DNA of 64,000 nt, from NCBI RefSeq assembly GCF_016918015.1, contig NZ_JAERMK010000019.1, forward strand, positions 53,828 through 117,827, in the 5' to 3' direction. Made by a program: the position numbers and the translations under genes. The DNA is from Glycomyces sp. YM15. GTDB lineage: Bacteria; Actinomycetota; Actinomycetes; Mycobacteriales; Micromonosporaceae. The notes under the pieces were generated by a model that saw only the letters and a program-made list of their open reading frames with translations, was not told where the DNA came from and did not search any database. This document shows positions 9,139 to 17,800 of the stretch, piece by piece; position 1 is the first letter of the stretch; the number at the start of each line of letters is the position of its first letter.

Positions 9139-9756
9139 TCACGATCCGGCAGGCTCACGCCACATCGGAATCAGCCGAGGTCCGCTCTCGGGCAGCTGGA
9201 TGCGCTCGCCGGTCTCCTCGAACCCGCACCGCTTGTACAGGCGCGCCGAGTCCTCGGTGCTCGCCTCCAGATATGCGGGCGTCCGCTCGCGGTCGGCCAC
9301 CGCCAGCCGCTCGCGGAGCATCGCCCCGCCCGCGCCGGCCCCGCGATGCTCGGGCGCCACGGCGATCAGGTACAGGTACAGGTGCGGGAACCGGTCGGGA
9401 TGCGCCGCGCCGGTGGCGCGCAACGCCGTCTCGGCCCGGCGCAGGACCGCCAAGCCGGTAGACTCGGCCAGAGCCGCGGCCCGGTCGGCCTCGAGCTTGA
9501 GCTGATCGGCCGAGACCACCTGCCGCCACACCGAGATGCCCGCGATGTCCCCGTCCCGCTCGGCGACCCACACCTCGTCGTCGGTCAGGTGGTCCCGAAG
9601 TGACTCGGTCAGGTACTGCGCATACGCGTCCTCCGGTACCGGCCCGGCCGACGCCACCCACGCATTGGTCGCTTCGTCGGCGGTCGCCGCCGCGTAAGCG
9701 GGCACCAGGGCCTCCAAGTCGGCTCCGCCGGCCCTGCGGATCGTGATCGCACTCAT
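9139..9756 (-). CDS. GNAT-family N-acetyltransferase
   Basis: 205 aa, a single GNAT fold. Motif A with the acetyl-CoA pyrophosphate loop is seen as VAPEHRGAGAGGAML (about residues 138-152), followed by the motif B region YLEASTEDSARLYKRCGFEE typical of small-molecule acetyltransferases. A good ribosome site (GAGGAGG) precedes the ATG at 9756. It is divergent from the TetR gene, and the 110-base gap holds a candidate TetR operator, so the regulator probably controls this gene as well as itself. Acceptor substrate unknown; resemblance to actinobacterial acetyltransferases beside TetR genes suggests toxic-compound modification, an inference only. Confidence 0.9.
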   Translation of the reverse strand: MSAITIRRAGGADLEALVPAYAAATADEATNAWVASAGPVPEDAYAQYLTESLRDHLTDDEVWVAERDGDIAGISVWRQVVSADQLKLEADRAAALAESTGLAVLRRAETALRATGAAHPDRFPHLYLYLIAVAPEHRGAGAGGAMLRERLAVADRERTPAYLEASTEDSARLYKRCGFEETGERIQLPESGPRLIPMWREPAGS

Positions 9757-9821
9757 GATGCCTCCTCGAAAATGTACGTCGTATCGACATCACGAAACTA
9801 TCCCTCGCTGCCAGGAAGGTC

Positions 9822-9856
9822 TATGATTTCGTCACACGATGAGCCTTGTGACGAAA
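9822..9856 (+). promoter_or_regulatory. TetR promoter and candidate autoregulatory operator
   Basis: A TATGAT -10 box (9822-9827) is followed at once by an inverted repeat, TTTCGTCAC (9827-9835), 12 bases, GTGACGAAA (9848-9856), ending 10 bases before the TetR start. A further half-site TCACGAAA lies at 9790-9797 towards the acetyltransferase gene. The repeat sits over the expected transcription start, the usual place for TetR autorepression. Confidence 0.6.
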
Positions 9857-9866
9857 TGGAACCGCC

Positions 9867-10676
9867 GTGGACCGCTGCTCCCAATGCGGCACCGAGATCG
9901 ACCAGCCAGAGCGCGGGCGCCGCCGCCGCTACTGCTCCCGCTCCTGCCAGGCGCGCGCCTACCGCGCCCGCGCCGCCGCCCCACCGGTGGAACGCGTCGC
10001 CCGGCCCCGAACGCTCACCTCCGGCCGCATCGCCACCGCCGCGATCGCGCTGGCCGACCGCACCGGGTTCGCGGGACTCACCATGCGCCGCCTGGCCACC
10101 GAACTCGGCATCGCCACCATGAGTCTCTACCGCCACTTCCCTTCCCGGGACGCGCTCGTCGTCGCCATGACCGATGCCGTCCTCGATGAGGTCGAACCTC
10201 CCGGCGGCCACCTGGCCGACTGGCGATCCCGGCTGGAGCACGAGGCCCGTGAGGAATGGGGTCTTTACCGGCGTCACCCCTGGGTACTGCCCGCGATCGC
10301 CAGCAGTCGCCCGCCGATCGGCCGGGGGCTCCTTTCGGCCGCCGAACGCATCCTCACGGGCATCGAACAGCCCGGCGTCGGCCCGGAACGACTGCTGTCG
10401 GTGTACCTGGCGGTCTCCGGTCTCGTCCAGGGCCTCGCCCTGCTCCCCGCAGCCGAGGAGACCGAGCGCGCCGCCACCGGCCAGACCATGGAGGAATGGT
10501 GGTCGCACAGGGGAGAGGAACTCGCAGACCTCCTGGGCGACTTCCCGTTCCTGTCCGAGCACTTCGGACCGGAGTCGATGGTCGTCGACTTCGACGCGCT
10601 GTTCGACTTCGCGCTGAAGACGCTCCTGGACGGCCTGGAAACCAGCGTGATCCCCGCGAGGACGGACAACAATTAG
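9867..10676 (+). CDS. TetR/AcrR-family repressor with an N-terminal zinc-knuckle extension
   Basis: 269 aa. Residues 1-30 form a Cys4 ribbon (CSQCG ... YCSRSCQ) not part of the usual TetR fold. The helix-turn-helix follows at about residues 55-95 (TMRRLATELGIATMSLYRHF, a canonical TetR recognition helix), then an all-helical ligand-binding domain of the TetR_C_1 type. It should repress transcription until a small hydrophobic ligand binds. Divergent from the GNAT gene, with a palindrome in between. The zinc knuckle may add DNA contacts; fused CxxC-CxxxC ribbons are known at the N-terminus of some actinobacterial TetR proteins. Confidence 0.9.
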   Translation: MDRCSQCGTEIDQPERGRRRRYCSRSCQARAYRARAAAPPVERVARPRTLTSGRIATAAIALADRTGFAGLTMRRLATELGIATMSLYRHFPSRDALVVAMTDAVLDEVEPPGGHLADWRSRLEHEAREEWGLYRRHPWVLPAIASSRPPIGRGLLSAAERILTGIEQPGVGPERLLSVYLAVSGLVQGLALLPAAEETERAATGQTMEEWWSHRGEELADLLGDFPFLSEHFGPESMVVDFDALFDFALKTLLDGLETSVIPARTDNN

Positions 10677-10718
10677 GCGAGCGACGTGAGAGCCGCCGTT
10701 TCCCTGCATAATGCTCGT

Positions 10719-11558
10719 ATGTCTTGGACCGGGCTGCTCCGCGTCTGCATCATCATCGTGATCGCAGGAGCCCTGGTGATCCTCGCGGTCTGGATCTGGC
10801 AGCGGGAGTTGATCTACTTCCCCGACACCGCCCAACCCTCCGTTCCTCATGGGGCCGTTGCAATCGAGCTGCGCACCGCCGACGGCCTCGACCTGACGGC
10901 CTGGGAGTTCGCCCCCGACCCCACCACTGACCGCGACGCGGCCGTCCTCGTGGCACCCGGCAACGCCGGCAACCGCGCCGGGCGCACACCGCTCGCCACC
11001 GCACTGGCCGCCGAAGGCTTCACCGTCCTGCTCCTCGACTACCGCGGCTACGGCGGCAACCCCGGTTCGCCGAGCGAAACGGGCCTCTACGCCGACGCCC
11101 GGGCCGCTTGGGACCACCTGAACGACCGCTTCGAGCCGGGCCGCATCCTCCTCTTCGGCGAGAGCATCGGAGCAGGCGTCGTCACCGGACTCTCCACAGA
11201 GATCGATCCTGCCGGCCTCATACTGCGCTCACCGTTCACGAGCCTCGCCGACGTCGGCCAAGAGCACTATCCGCTACTACCAGTGAGGCTCCTGCTCCGA
11301 GACCGCTTCCCCATCATCGACGACCTCGCCTCCAACCGCGCGCCGGTGACCGTGATCTACAGCGAATATGACGAGATCATCCCCGCAGGCCAAAGCAAGG
11401 CAGTCGCCGAAACCGCGCAGGCCACCGGAGTCCAGGTCACCCTCATAGAAGTCGAGGCTTACAGCCACAACGACCCGGCCCTGACCGGCGGCGCCCAGGT
11501 CATCGACGGCGTCACTGCACAAGCCGACGACCTCGGCCTTACCGAACCCCGGCAATGA
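10719..11558 (+). CDS. Membrane-anchored alpha/beta hydrolase (BEM46-like)
   Basis: 279 aa from the ATG at 10719. One N-terminal membrane helix (about residues 6-27) is followed by an alpha/beta hydrolase fold: oxyanion region VLVAPGNAGNRAGR, YRGYGG, nucleophile elbow GESIGAG, acid in YSEYDEIIP and a C-terminal histidine in YSHND. These match the BEM46/YfhR type of membrane-tethered serine hydrolase; substrate unknown. An upstream GTG at 10686 is in frame but adds 11 residues with no ribosome site. CATAAT at 10706-10711 lies close to the chosen ATG, compatible with a leaderless message. Confidence 0.85.
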   Translation: MSWTGLLRVCIIIVIAGALVILAVWIWQRELIYFPDTAQPSVPHGAVAIELRTADGLDLTAWEFAPDPTTDRDAAVLVAPGNAGNRAGRTPLATALAAEGFTVLLLDYRGYGGNPGSPSETGLYADARAAWDHLNDRFEPGRILLFGESIGAGVVTGLSTEIDPAGLILRSPFTSLADVGQEHYPLLPVRLLLRDRFPIIDDLASNRAPVTVIYSEYDEIIPAGQSKAVAETAQATGVQVTLIEVEAYSHNDPALTGGAQVIDGVTAQADDLGLTEPRQ

Positions 11559-11878
11559 ACTCGCCCGCCGATGCGTTGAAGGCCTGACGGTGACGGCGGG
11601 CGGTCTGCGCGGCCCGATTGCGGTCGCTACAGCCGAGACGACCCGGCTGGCATCTTCGTTCGTAGCCGCATGAAGGATCGGGCGTCGTGAAGGCGTTTAC
11701 CAGCAGGAAGTTAGTTTGTTTTCTCAAGCAACTATTGACATGAGCCGATCGCGTCGGCGATCCTGGTCAGGAAGCGCCGGGGGTGCATCCCTCCACCGGC
11801 GCCCGTCCGACACCGCAGCACACGCCGTGCCGAAACGCGCTCGAGAACGCGCTGCGCGATGAAGAAGGGCAATCTGCT
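11559..11878 (+). other. Intergenic region upstream of the cellulase gene
   Basis: 320 bases with no convincing gene. An AT-rich stretch at about 11,708-11,745 (TTAGTTTGTTTTCTC ... ACTATTGACAT) is the likely cellulase promoter region. An ORF reading runs in frame from 11783 but its codons before 11879 are not biased like a real gene. Confidence 0.4.
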
Positions 11879-13579
11879 TTGCACCGTCTGAAAACGAAAC
11901 TCCTCGCCGCGTTGGCGGTCGTGATCGTGGCGACGGCCGTTCCCGCCGCCGCCGACGCCGCTCCGGAACCGAAGCCGCCCGCACTGACACCCGTCCAGGC
12001 CACCGTCGCCGCCATGCATCCGGGCTGGAATCTCGGCAACACCCTCGACGCCCTCGGCGACGACGAGACCGCCTGGGGCAACCCGATGGTGACGCGCGAA
12101 CAGATCGCGTTCATCAAGGACCAGGGCTTCAACAGCATCCGCATCCCGGTAACCTGGCGCGGGCGCGGCACCGACGGAACCGCGCCGTACGACATCGATC
12201 CCGCCTATATGGACCGCGTCGAGGAGATCGTCGACTGGTCGCTCGAGGAGGACCTGTACGTCCTGCTCAACACCCACCACGACTCGTGGATGTGGATCTG
12301 GGACATGGGCACCGACCCCGAGAACGTCCGCGCCGAGTACGACGCCATCTGGACCCAGATCGCCGAGCGGTTCAAAGACCACCCGCACCAGCTGCTGTTC
12401 GAGAGCATCAACGAGCCGCAGTTCCGCAACGTCGACTTCGAGGCGCAGGCCGCGGCCCTACACGAGCTCAACGTGTCGTTCCACGAGATCGTCCGCGCCT
12501 CCGGCGGCAACAACGGCGATCGCGCCCTCGTCATTCCCACGATGCACACCAGCTCCACCTCCGAGCGCATGGACCCGGTGCTGGAGACCATCCTCGGACT
12601 CGACGACCCGAACCTCGTCGCCACGGTCCACGACTACGGGTTCTGGCCGTTCAGCGTCAACGTCGCCGGGTTCACCCGCTTCGACGACGAGGTGCGCCAG
12701 TGGACCGAGGACAACTTCGACCGCGTCCACGACACCTTCATCGCGCGCGGCATCCCGGTCATCCTCGGCGAGTACGGCCTGCTCGGCTTCGACCGCCACA
12801 CCGGCACCGTCCAGCAGGGCGAGAAGCTGAAGTTCTTCGAGCACTTCAACTACTACGCGCAGCAGAAGCAGATCACCACCATGTGGTGGGACAACGGCCA
12901 GCACTTCAACCGCAGCACCTTCGAGTGGAACGACCCGGACCTGTTCGCGCACATCGCCTCGAGCTGGACCACTCGGTCCGGCACGGCCTCGTCCGACCAG
13001 ATCTACATCCGTTCGGACGAGCCGGTGACCGCGCAGACCGTCACGCTCAACCACAACGGTCTCAAGTTCAAGGACCTCCGTCTCGACGGCAAGAAGCTCA
13101 AGGCGGGCAGGGACTACACCCTCAGCGGCGATCAACTGACGTTCTCAGCCGCGTTCCTTGAAGGGCTCGTCGCCGGCGGCGGGCACGGCGAGCAGGCCGT
13201 CATCCAAGCGCGATTCTCGAAGGGCGTGCCGTGGAAGTTCCACGTCATCACCTTCGAGGTACCGGTCCTCGACGACCTGGAGGGCGCCACTGAGGACTTC
13301 CGTATCCCGACGGCGTTCAACGGCGACCAACTGGCCACCATGGAGGCCGTGTACGCCGAGGGCGGGAACGCTGGTCCGCACGATTGGACCTCGTTCAAGG
13401 AGTTCGAGGAGGCCTTCTCGCCCGACTACGCCGACGGCGACATCTGGCTCAAGCCGCGGTTCTTCCAAGACGTCCGCGAGGGCGAGGAGGTCATCTTGAC
13501 GTTCCACTTCTGGAGCGGCGAGATCCTCGAATACTCGGTCACGCGGACCGGCGACTCCGTCGTCGGCGTGGCGATTTGA
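11879..13579 (+). CDS. Secreted GH5 endoglucanase with C-terminal X2-type module
   Basis: 566 aa from a TTG at 11879, preceded by GAAGAAGG at ribosome-site distance; an ATG/GTG-type start at 11783 would add 32 residues before the signal peptide. Residues 1-28 are a Sec signal peptide (positive start, LLAALAVVIVATAVPAAADA). The GH5 barrel starts at WNLGNTLDA; the acid/base glutamate is in SINEPQF (about residue 179) and the nucleophile in ILGEYGLLGF (about 297). From about residue 372 comes an Ig-like CBM_X2 module (IYIRSDEPVTAQTVTLNHNG), with a second beta-sandwich-like segment to the end. Expected role: extracellular hydrolysis of beta-1,4-glucan. It stands alone, with no CebR-type operator seen. 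Confidence 0.92.
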   Translation: MHRLKTKLLAALAVVIVATAVPAAADAAPEPKPPALTPVQATVAAMHPGWNLGNTLDALGDDETAWGNPMVTREQIAFIKDQGFNSIRIPVTWRGRGTDGTAPYDIDPAYMDRVEEIVDWSLEEDLYVLLNTHHDSWMWIWDMGTDPENVRAEYDAIWTQIAERFKDHPHQLLFESINEPQFRNVDFEAQAAALHELNVSFHEIVRASGGNNGDRALVIPTMHTSSTSERMDPVLETILGLDDPNLVATVHDYGFWPFSVNVAGFTRFDDEVRQWTEDNFDRVHDTFIARGIPVILGEYGLLGFDRHTGTVQQGEKLKFFEHFNYYAQQKQITTMWWDNGQHFNRSTFEWNDPDLFAHIASSWTTRSGTASSDQIYIRSDEPVTAQTVTLNHNGLKFKDLRLDGKKLKAGRDYTLSGDQLTFSAAFLEGLVAGGGHGEQAVIQARFSKGVPWKFHVITFEVPVLDDLEGATEDFRIPTAFNGDQLATMEAVYAEGGNAGPHDWTSFKEFEEAFSPDYADGDIWLKPRFFQDVREGEEVILTFHFWSGEILEYSVTRTGDSVVGVAI

Positions 13580-13750
13580 CCCCCGACAGCACATCGATGG
13601 CCTGTGGGCGCCGACATTCGCCAGCGCCCGAGGTTCGAGTTCCGGCGAAACCACGGTTATGGATTCGGCGAATCTGTTACTGCAACAAGAGATTCGTCTA
13701 CAGCGCCGCGGGGCGGGGCACCACTGCTCCGAGCCTGGTCGCGGTACTCG

Positions 13751-13798
13751 ACAATAAAAAGTGGAGGGCATCTCCGGCGCGCCGGAGATGCCCTCCAC
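13751..13798 (-). terminator. Intrinsic terminator built on a 38-bp perfect palindrome, minus strand
   Basis: The palindrome at 13761-13798 (arm GTGGAGGGCATCTCCGGCG) has no mismatch. Read on the minus strand it is followed by TTTTTATTGT (complement of 13751-13760), the layout of a strong intrinsic terminator. No minus-strand gene that it could serve is visible on its right. The plus strand has no T-run, so it is not obviously the cellulase terminator, though the hairpin could act on that strand too. Confidence 0.7.
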
Positions 13799-14050
13799 CT
13801 GATCTGCAGGGGCAAAAGGTCGAGGCAGGTCAAACGATAGAAGCGGCCCAAGCGCCGACGCCGTCTCGGGGGCCTGGCCCACGGTGGGCTTGGCCCCTGG
13901 TGGCAGGGACGCAGGTGTTCTACTGCTACCCCAAGAGCACCAACGTACCGGGCCGAACCCGCTCCCAAACCGCAGCCTCGAGGCTCCGCTTTCCGGTTCC
14001 CATGGCAAGCCGAGAGCGAATCCGAGCCGAAAGCCGCACCTGAGAAGGCA
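13799..14050. other. Non-coding stretch right of the palindromic terminator
   Basis: Short frames exist on both strands but none has consistent codon bias, a ribosome site and a recognisable protein. A decayed minus-strand gene ended by the terminator at 13751 is possible. I cannot name a feature here. Confidence 0.3.
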
Positions 14051-14278
14051 ATGCGCCCGCAAGCCGGCGACACGGTCGCCCTGGAACTCCCGAACGGCTC
14101 GGTCATCCGTCCCCGCCTCGTCCGCGACGAGCGGGGCGAGGACAACCATCACCGGATCTCCATCGTCAATTCTCCGGGAATCTTCGTGATCGACATGGCC
14201 ATAGGGGAGGAGCGGGAGGTCCGGATGTTCGGGAGGCCGACCCGCATCAAGCTGCTTGGGATCGACCGCCCTGAATAG
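14051..14278 (+). CDS. Small hypothetical protein
   Basis: 75 aa, preceded by GAGAAGG four bases before the ATG. The start GDTVALELPNGSVI and the alternating strand pattern suggest a small beta-barrel. Codon third positions are mostly G or C, favouring a real gene. No family recognised and no partner gene; it lies alone between the terminator palindrome and the toxin locus. Confidence 0.5.
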   Translation: MRPQAGDTVALELPNGSVIRPRLVRDERGEDNHHRISIVNSPGIFVIDMAIGEEREVRMFGRPTRIKLLGIDRPE

Positions 14279-14754
14279 CTCAAAGTGCTTCATTCACGGC
14301 CAGTGGCGCGAGGGCTTGTCGGCCAAGACCTTCCGTGGACTGGATTTGTGGCGGTCGGGTCCGAGCCGGGGCACACTGATCTGGTCTAGGACCAGAGCGA
14401 ACTGTGGCGAGTCGCGCCGCTGCCCGGCGGTGAGCTTGAGGTTGAGCACGGTCGGCATAGGCATCGAAGCGGATACCGGTGGTCCAGCCGCCCCTCGAGA
14501 GTCCGAGCGCGTGGTCCATCTGGAGGACCCACCTCAGAGTTCGAATGGTTATGAAACTGTGATCTCGGTGGAAGCATTGTAGACAAATGGACGATCGGAG
14601 TCTCGAACATCCGGCCCGCGTATCGTGCCCTTACTGTGGGTTTGCATGCGGTTGCCATGGAATCTTCTAAGATTCGCTAGAGGGGCAATCCGGTTTGGAG
14701 TCGGCTAGAAGTCCAAATTGTCTCTTCAGTTAGTTGTGGATCGATTGCAGACGG
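14279..14754. other. Intergenic region left of the toxin locus
   Basis: About 480 bases with no supportable gene. Base composition falls towards the right end (around 14,560-14,740), which often marks the edge of acquired DNA. It leads into the promoter at 14755. Confidence 0.35.
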
Positions 14755-14784
14755 TTGACGAGGGTGACTCGGGTTCGTTAGCGT
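14755..14784 (+). promoter_or_regulatory. Promoter of the LamG-RHS locus
   Basis: TTGACG (14755-14760), an 18-base spacer, then TAGCGT (14779-14784). Transcription would begin near 14791, downstream of the GTG at 14783, so translation must start later; the ATG at 14855 directly before the signal peptide fits. Confidence 0.55.
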
Positions 14785-14854
14785 GACGCTCGGTCTCGTC
14801 CCGCTTCGTGTACGTGATCAGCTTCCCGGCTGTCTAACTGAATGTGATGTCCAC

Positions 14855-17800
14855 ATGCTCCATACCCCTCGTTTCCTCTTTGATCGATCGTTGCACAGCG
14901 CGCTTCGTACGCGGTCGCGTCACGCGGGCGTGTTCGCGCTCGTTGCCGCGGTAGCGGCCTCCGTGGGTTTGGCCGGTCGGGCGGAAGCGGAGGAGCCATC
15001 ATCTGACGGCGTCGATTGCGCGGCCATCGATGACCCCGCCTTCGTGGTCGATTCCGAGACCACAGGGCTGGATCTGGCGGCGGAATGCGGCCGCGGTGTT
15101 GAAGTTGACGCGCTGCGGGAGGCAGACGCGAAGTTCACCGCCGAGGTTGACGGCACTGTCACTGCCGCGGTGTATGCGACGCCGCAGTGGACTACCGATG
15201 ATGCGGGTACGTGGGTTGACATCAACCCAGGATTGATCACCGACGAGAACGGCCTCATCAGCGCCGCCGCGGTACCTGGAGGCGTGACCGTGTCCTCGGG
15301 CGGAGACGCGCAGCCTCTGGCCAGCCTAACGACCGAAGACGGGGGAACGCTGGATCTGTGGTGGCCTCAGCCGCTGCCCGAACCGGTCCTGGACGGCGCC
15401 CTCGCCCGCTACGGCGAGGTCTTCGACGGGGTGGACCTCCTGGTCGAGGCCAGTGCGACCGGGTTTGCCTACCAACTCGAGGTCAAGACCCCCGAGGCTG
15501 CTGGCAACCCCGAGCTGGCCCAGATTGACGTCGAACTCGGTGGCACTCTCGAAGTCACCCAGGACGCGGCCACTGATGCGCTTGCGGCGATCGATCCCGC
15601 CACCGGCGAAGTGGTGTTGGCGGCGAACAACGCCCTCATGTGGGACTCCTCGATTCCGGCCTCCGCGGACATCCCTGCTGCAGGACCCACCCAGGGCTTC
15701 GCTGCGGCGTTGGCGGAGACGGACACGGGTTCGGACATCGACCCTGGAGACCCAGGCCGGGTTGAGGAAATGGACGTCCGCTTGGACGGCAAGACCCTGG
15801 CGATCACCCCTGATGCGGGGATGCTGACCGATCCGGCGACGGTGTTCCCGATCGTCATCGACCCGTCCTTCGAATCCACGATCAACGCCTGGGCGACGGT
15901 CGGCAGTGGCCAGTACGCGGACTCGACCTGGTGGGACGACGCGGCCTGGCCGCGTTCGGGCGGGCTGCGCATGGGCTTCAACGGCTGGGCGGCCCCCGGT
16001 GAGGAAGGCTACGGCGTCTGGCGCTCCATGATCCGCTTCGACCTATCGAAGCTCAACTACGCTACGGTCAGCGCCGCTACCATGTCGCTCACCCTCAAAC
16101 ACACCGGTGGCTGCGATTCCTACCCGCTGGAGTTGTGGCAGACCAACATCATCAGCAAGGGCACCACGCCGACCTCTTGGAACTCCACCGCCGGCAAGTG
16201 GCTGCACGGCGCCCCGCTGGACACGAAGACGGTCGCGAGCGCGAATGCCGCTGGCGGTTGTTCCGTGGTCAACCCGACCCGCGAGGTGAACTTCGCTTCT
16301 GAGGACCTCACCTACCATGTCAACCGGCACGCGAACGTCCCGTACCAGTCGATCACGCTGGGCCTCAAAACGGCCGATGAGGCCAACCGGGAGCAATGGG
16401 TTCGCGCCGACGTCGCGACAGCGCATCTGACGTTGTCCTACCAGCCGACGATGGCGGTCCCCTCGGATCTGACAGTCAACGGGACGAACTGCCTCGCCCC
16501 CGCCGGTGCCCGGGTCTCGGGGACGCTGCCGACGTTCTCGGCGGTGCCGACTTCCAGTGACGGCGAAGCGAACATGAGCTTCTGGGTGAGGAACGCAGCC
16601 GGAACCACGGTCGCCGAGCACATCAGCCCCACCACGGTTCCCTCGGGCATGCCGTACGAATGGCAGGCGGAGACCGAACTCACGGACGGTGTCTACGAGG
16701 TTCGCGCCCGAGCCAACACCACGGACGGCGTGTCGGCACGTTATACGACATGGTGTGCGTTCGAAGTCGACTCGACTATGGATACGCTCGAGACCGTCGC
16801 GACGACCTCGTTGGAGTGCCCGTACGACTTGGCTGCTGGCGAGGTGCCCGAGTCCTTCAGCGAGGGCGGGGCGCTGTTGCTGGCCGAGGCCTGCGGTGTG
16901 CCCGTCACGGTGACCGGCATGGCCGACTACGACACCCAGGTCACTGCCGATCCGGCAGGGTTCTTGACCGCCGAGGTCGAGACCGTACCGGCATGGGCGC
17001 CCGACGCTTCAGGGGACTGGGTCGAGGTCGACACCAGTTTCACCGAGACCGCCGAGGGCGCGATCACGACCGTCGCCGCGGTCTCCGACATCACCGTTTC
17101 CACAGGAGGCGACGGCCCGTTCGTGACCGCCACCTCACCCGAGGGCGGCACCGTGGCTCTGACCTGGCCGGGAACGCTTCCCGTGCCGGTCATCGCCGGA
17201 GACACCGCCACCTACGCGGAAGTGCTCGCGGGGGTCGACCTGCAGGTGACCTCAAACGTCGACGGCTTCACCTACGCGTTGATCGTCAAGAACGCCGAAG
17301 CCCGGGATAACCCTGCCTTGGCGTCGATCGACATCGGCATCAGCTCCGAGGGACTGACCGTGGCACAGGACGCGAACGGCGCGGTCGTCGCGACCGACGC
17401 CGCTGGCGAGACGGTGTTCACCGCGCCGGGCGCGTTCATGTGGGACGCCTCGCTCGACCCCGACGGTGCTGCACCCGAGGCCTTCGCCGCAGCCGCTGAG
17501 AGCGAACCGGTCAGTGAGCTGGGACCGGATGACGCGATGCCGGGCCTGTACGCCGATGTCGATGTGGCCCTGACCGACGGGACGCTCACGGTTACTCCCG
17601 ACCCTGCGGTCTTGTCAGACCCGGACGCGCAGTTCCCGATCACCATCGACCCGCCGTTCGTCGGCAGCCGTCTGGCGTGGGCGAACATCTTCAAGAGCAG
17701 GCCGTCCTCGTCGTGGACCAATGACAAAGACTGGCCTCGGCAGGGTGGCATGCGCGTCGGCTTGAACATCTGGGCCTCGTGCGCCCCTGACGCGTGCGGG

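Noticed and set aside
13600..14145. Overlapping frames around the palindrome as genes
   Set aside because: Arg/Pro/Ser-rich noise on both strands with no start signals.
14783..14854. GTG at 14783 as the LamG protein start
   Set aside because: It falls in the predicted -10 box and adds 24 residues before a normal signal peptide.
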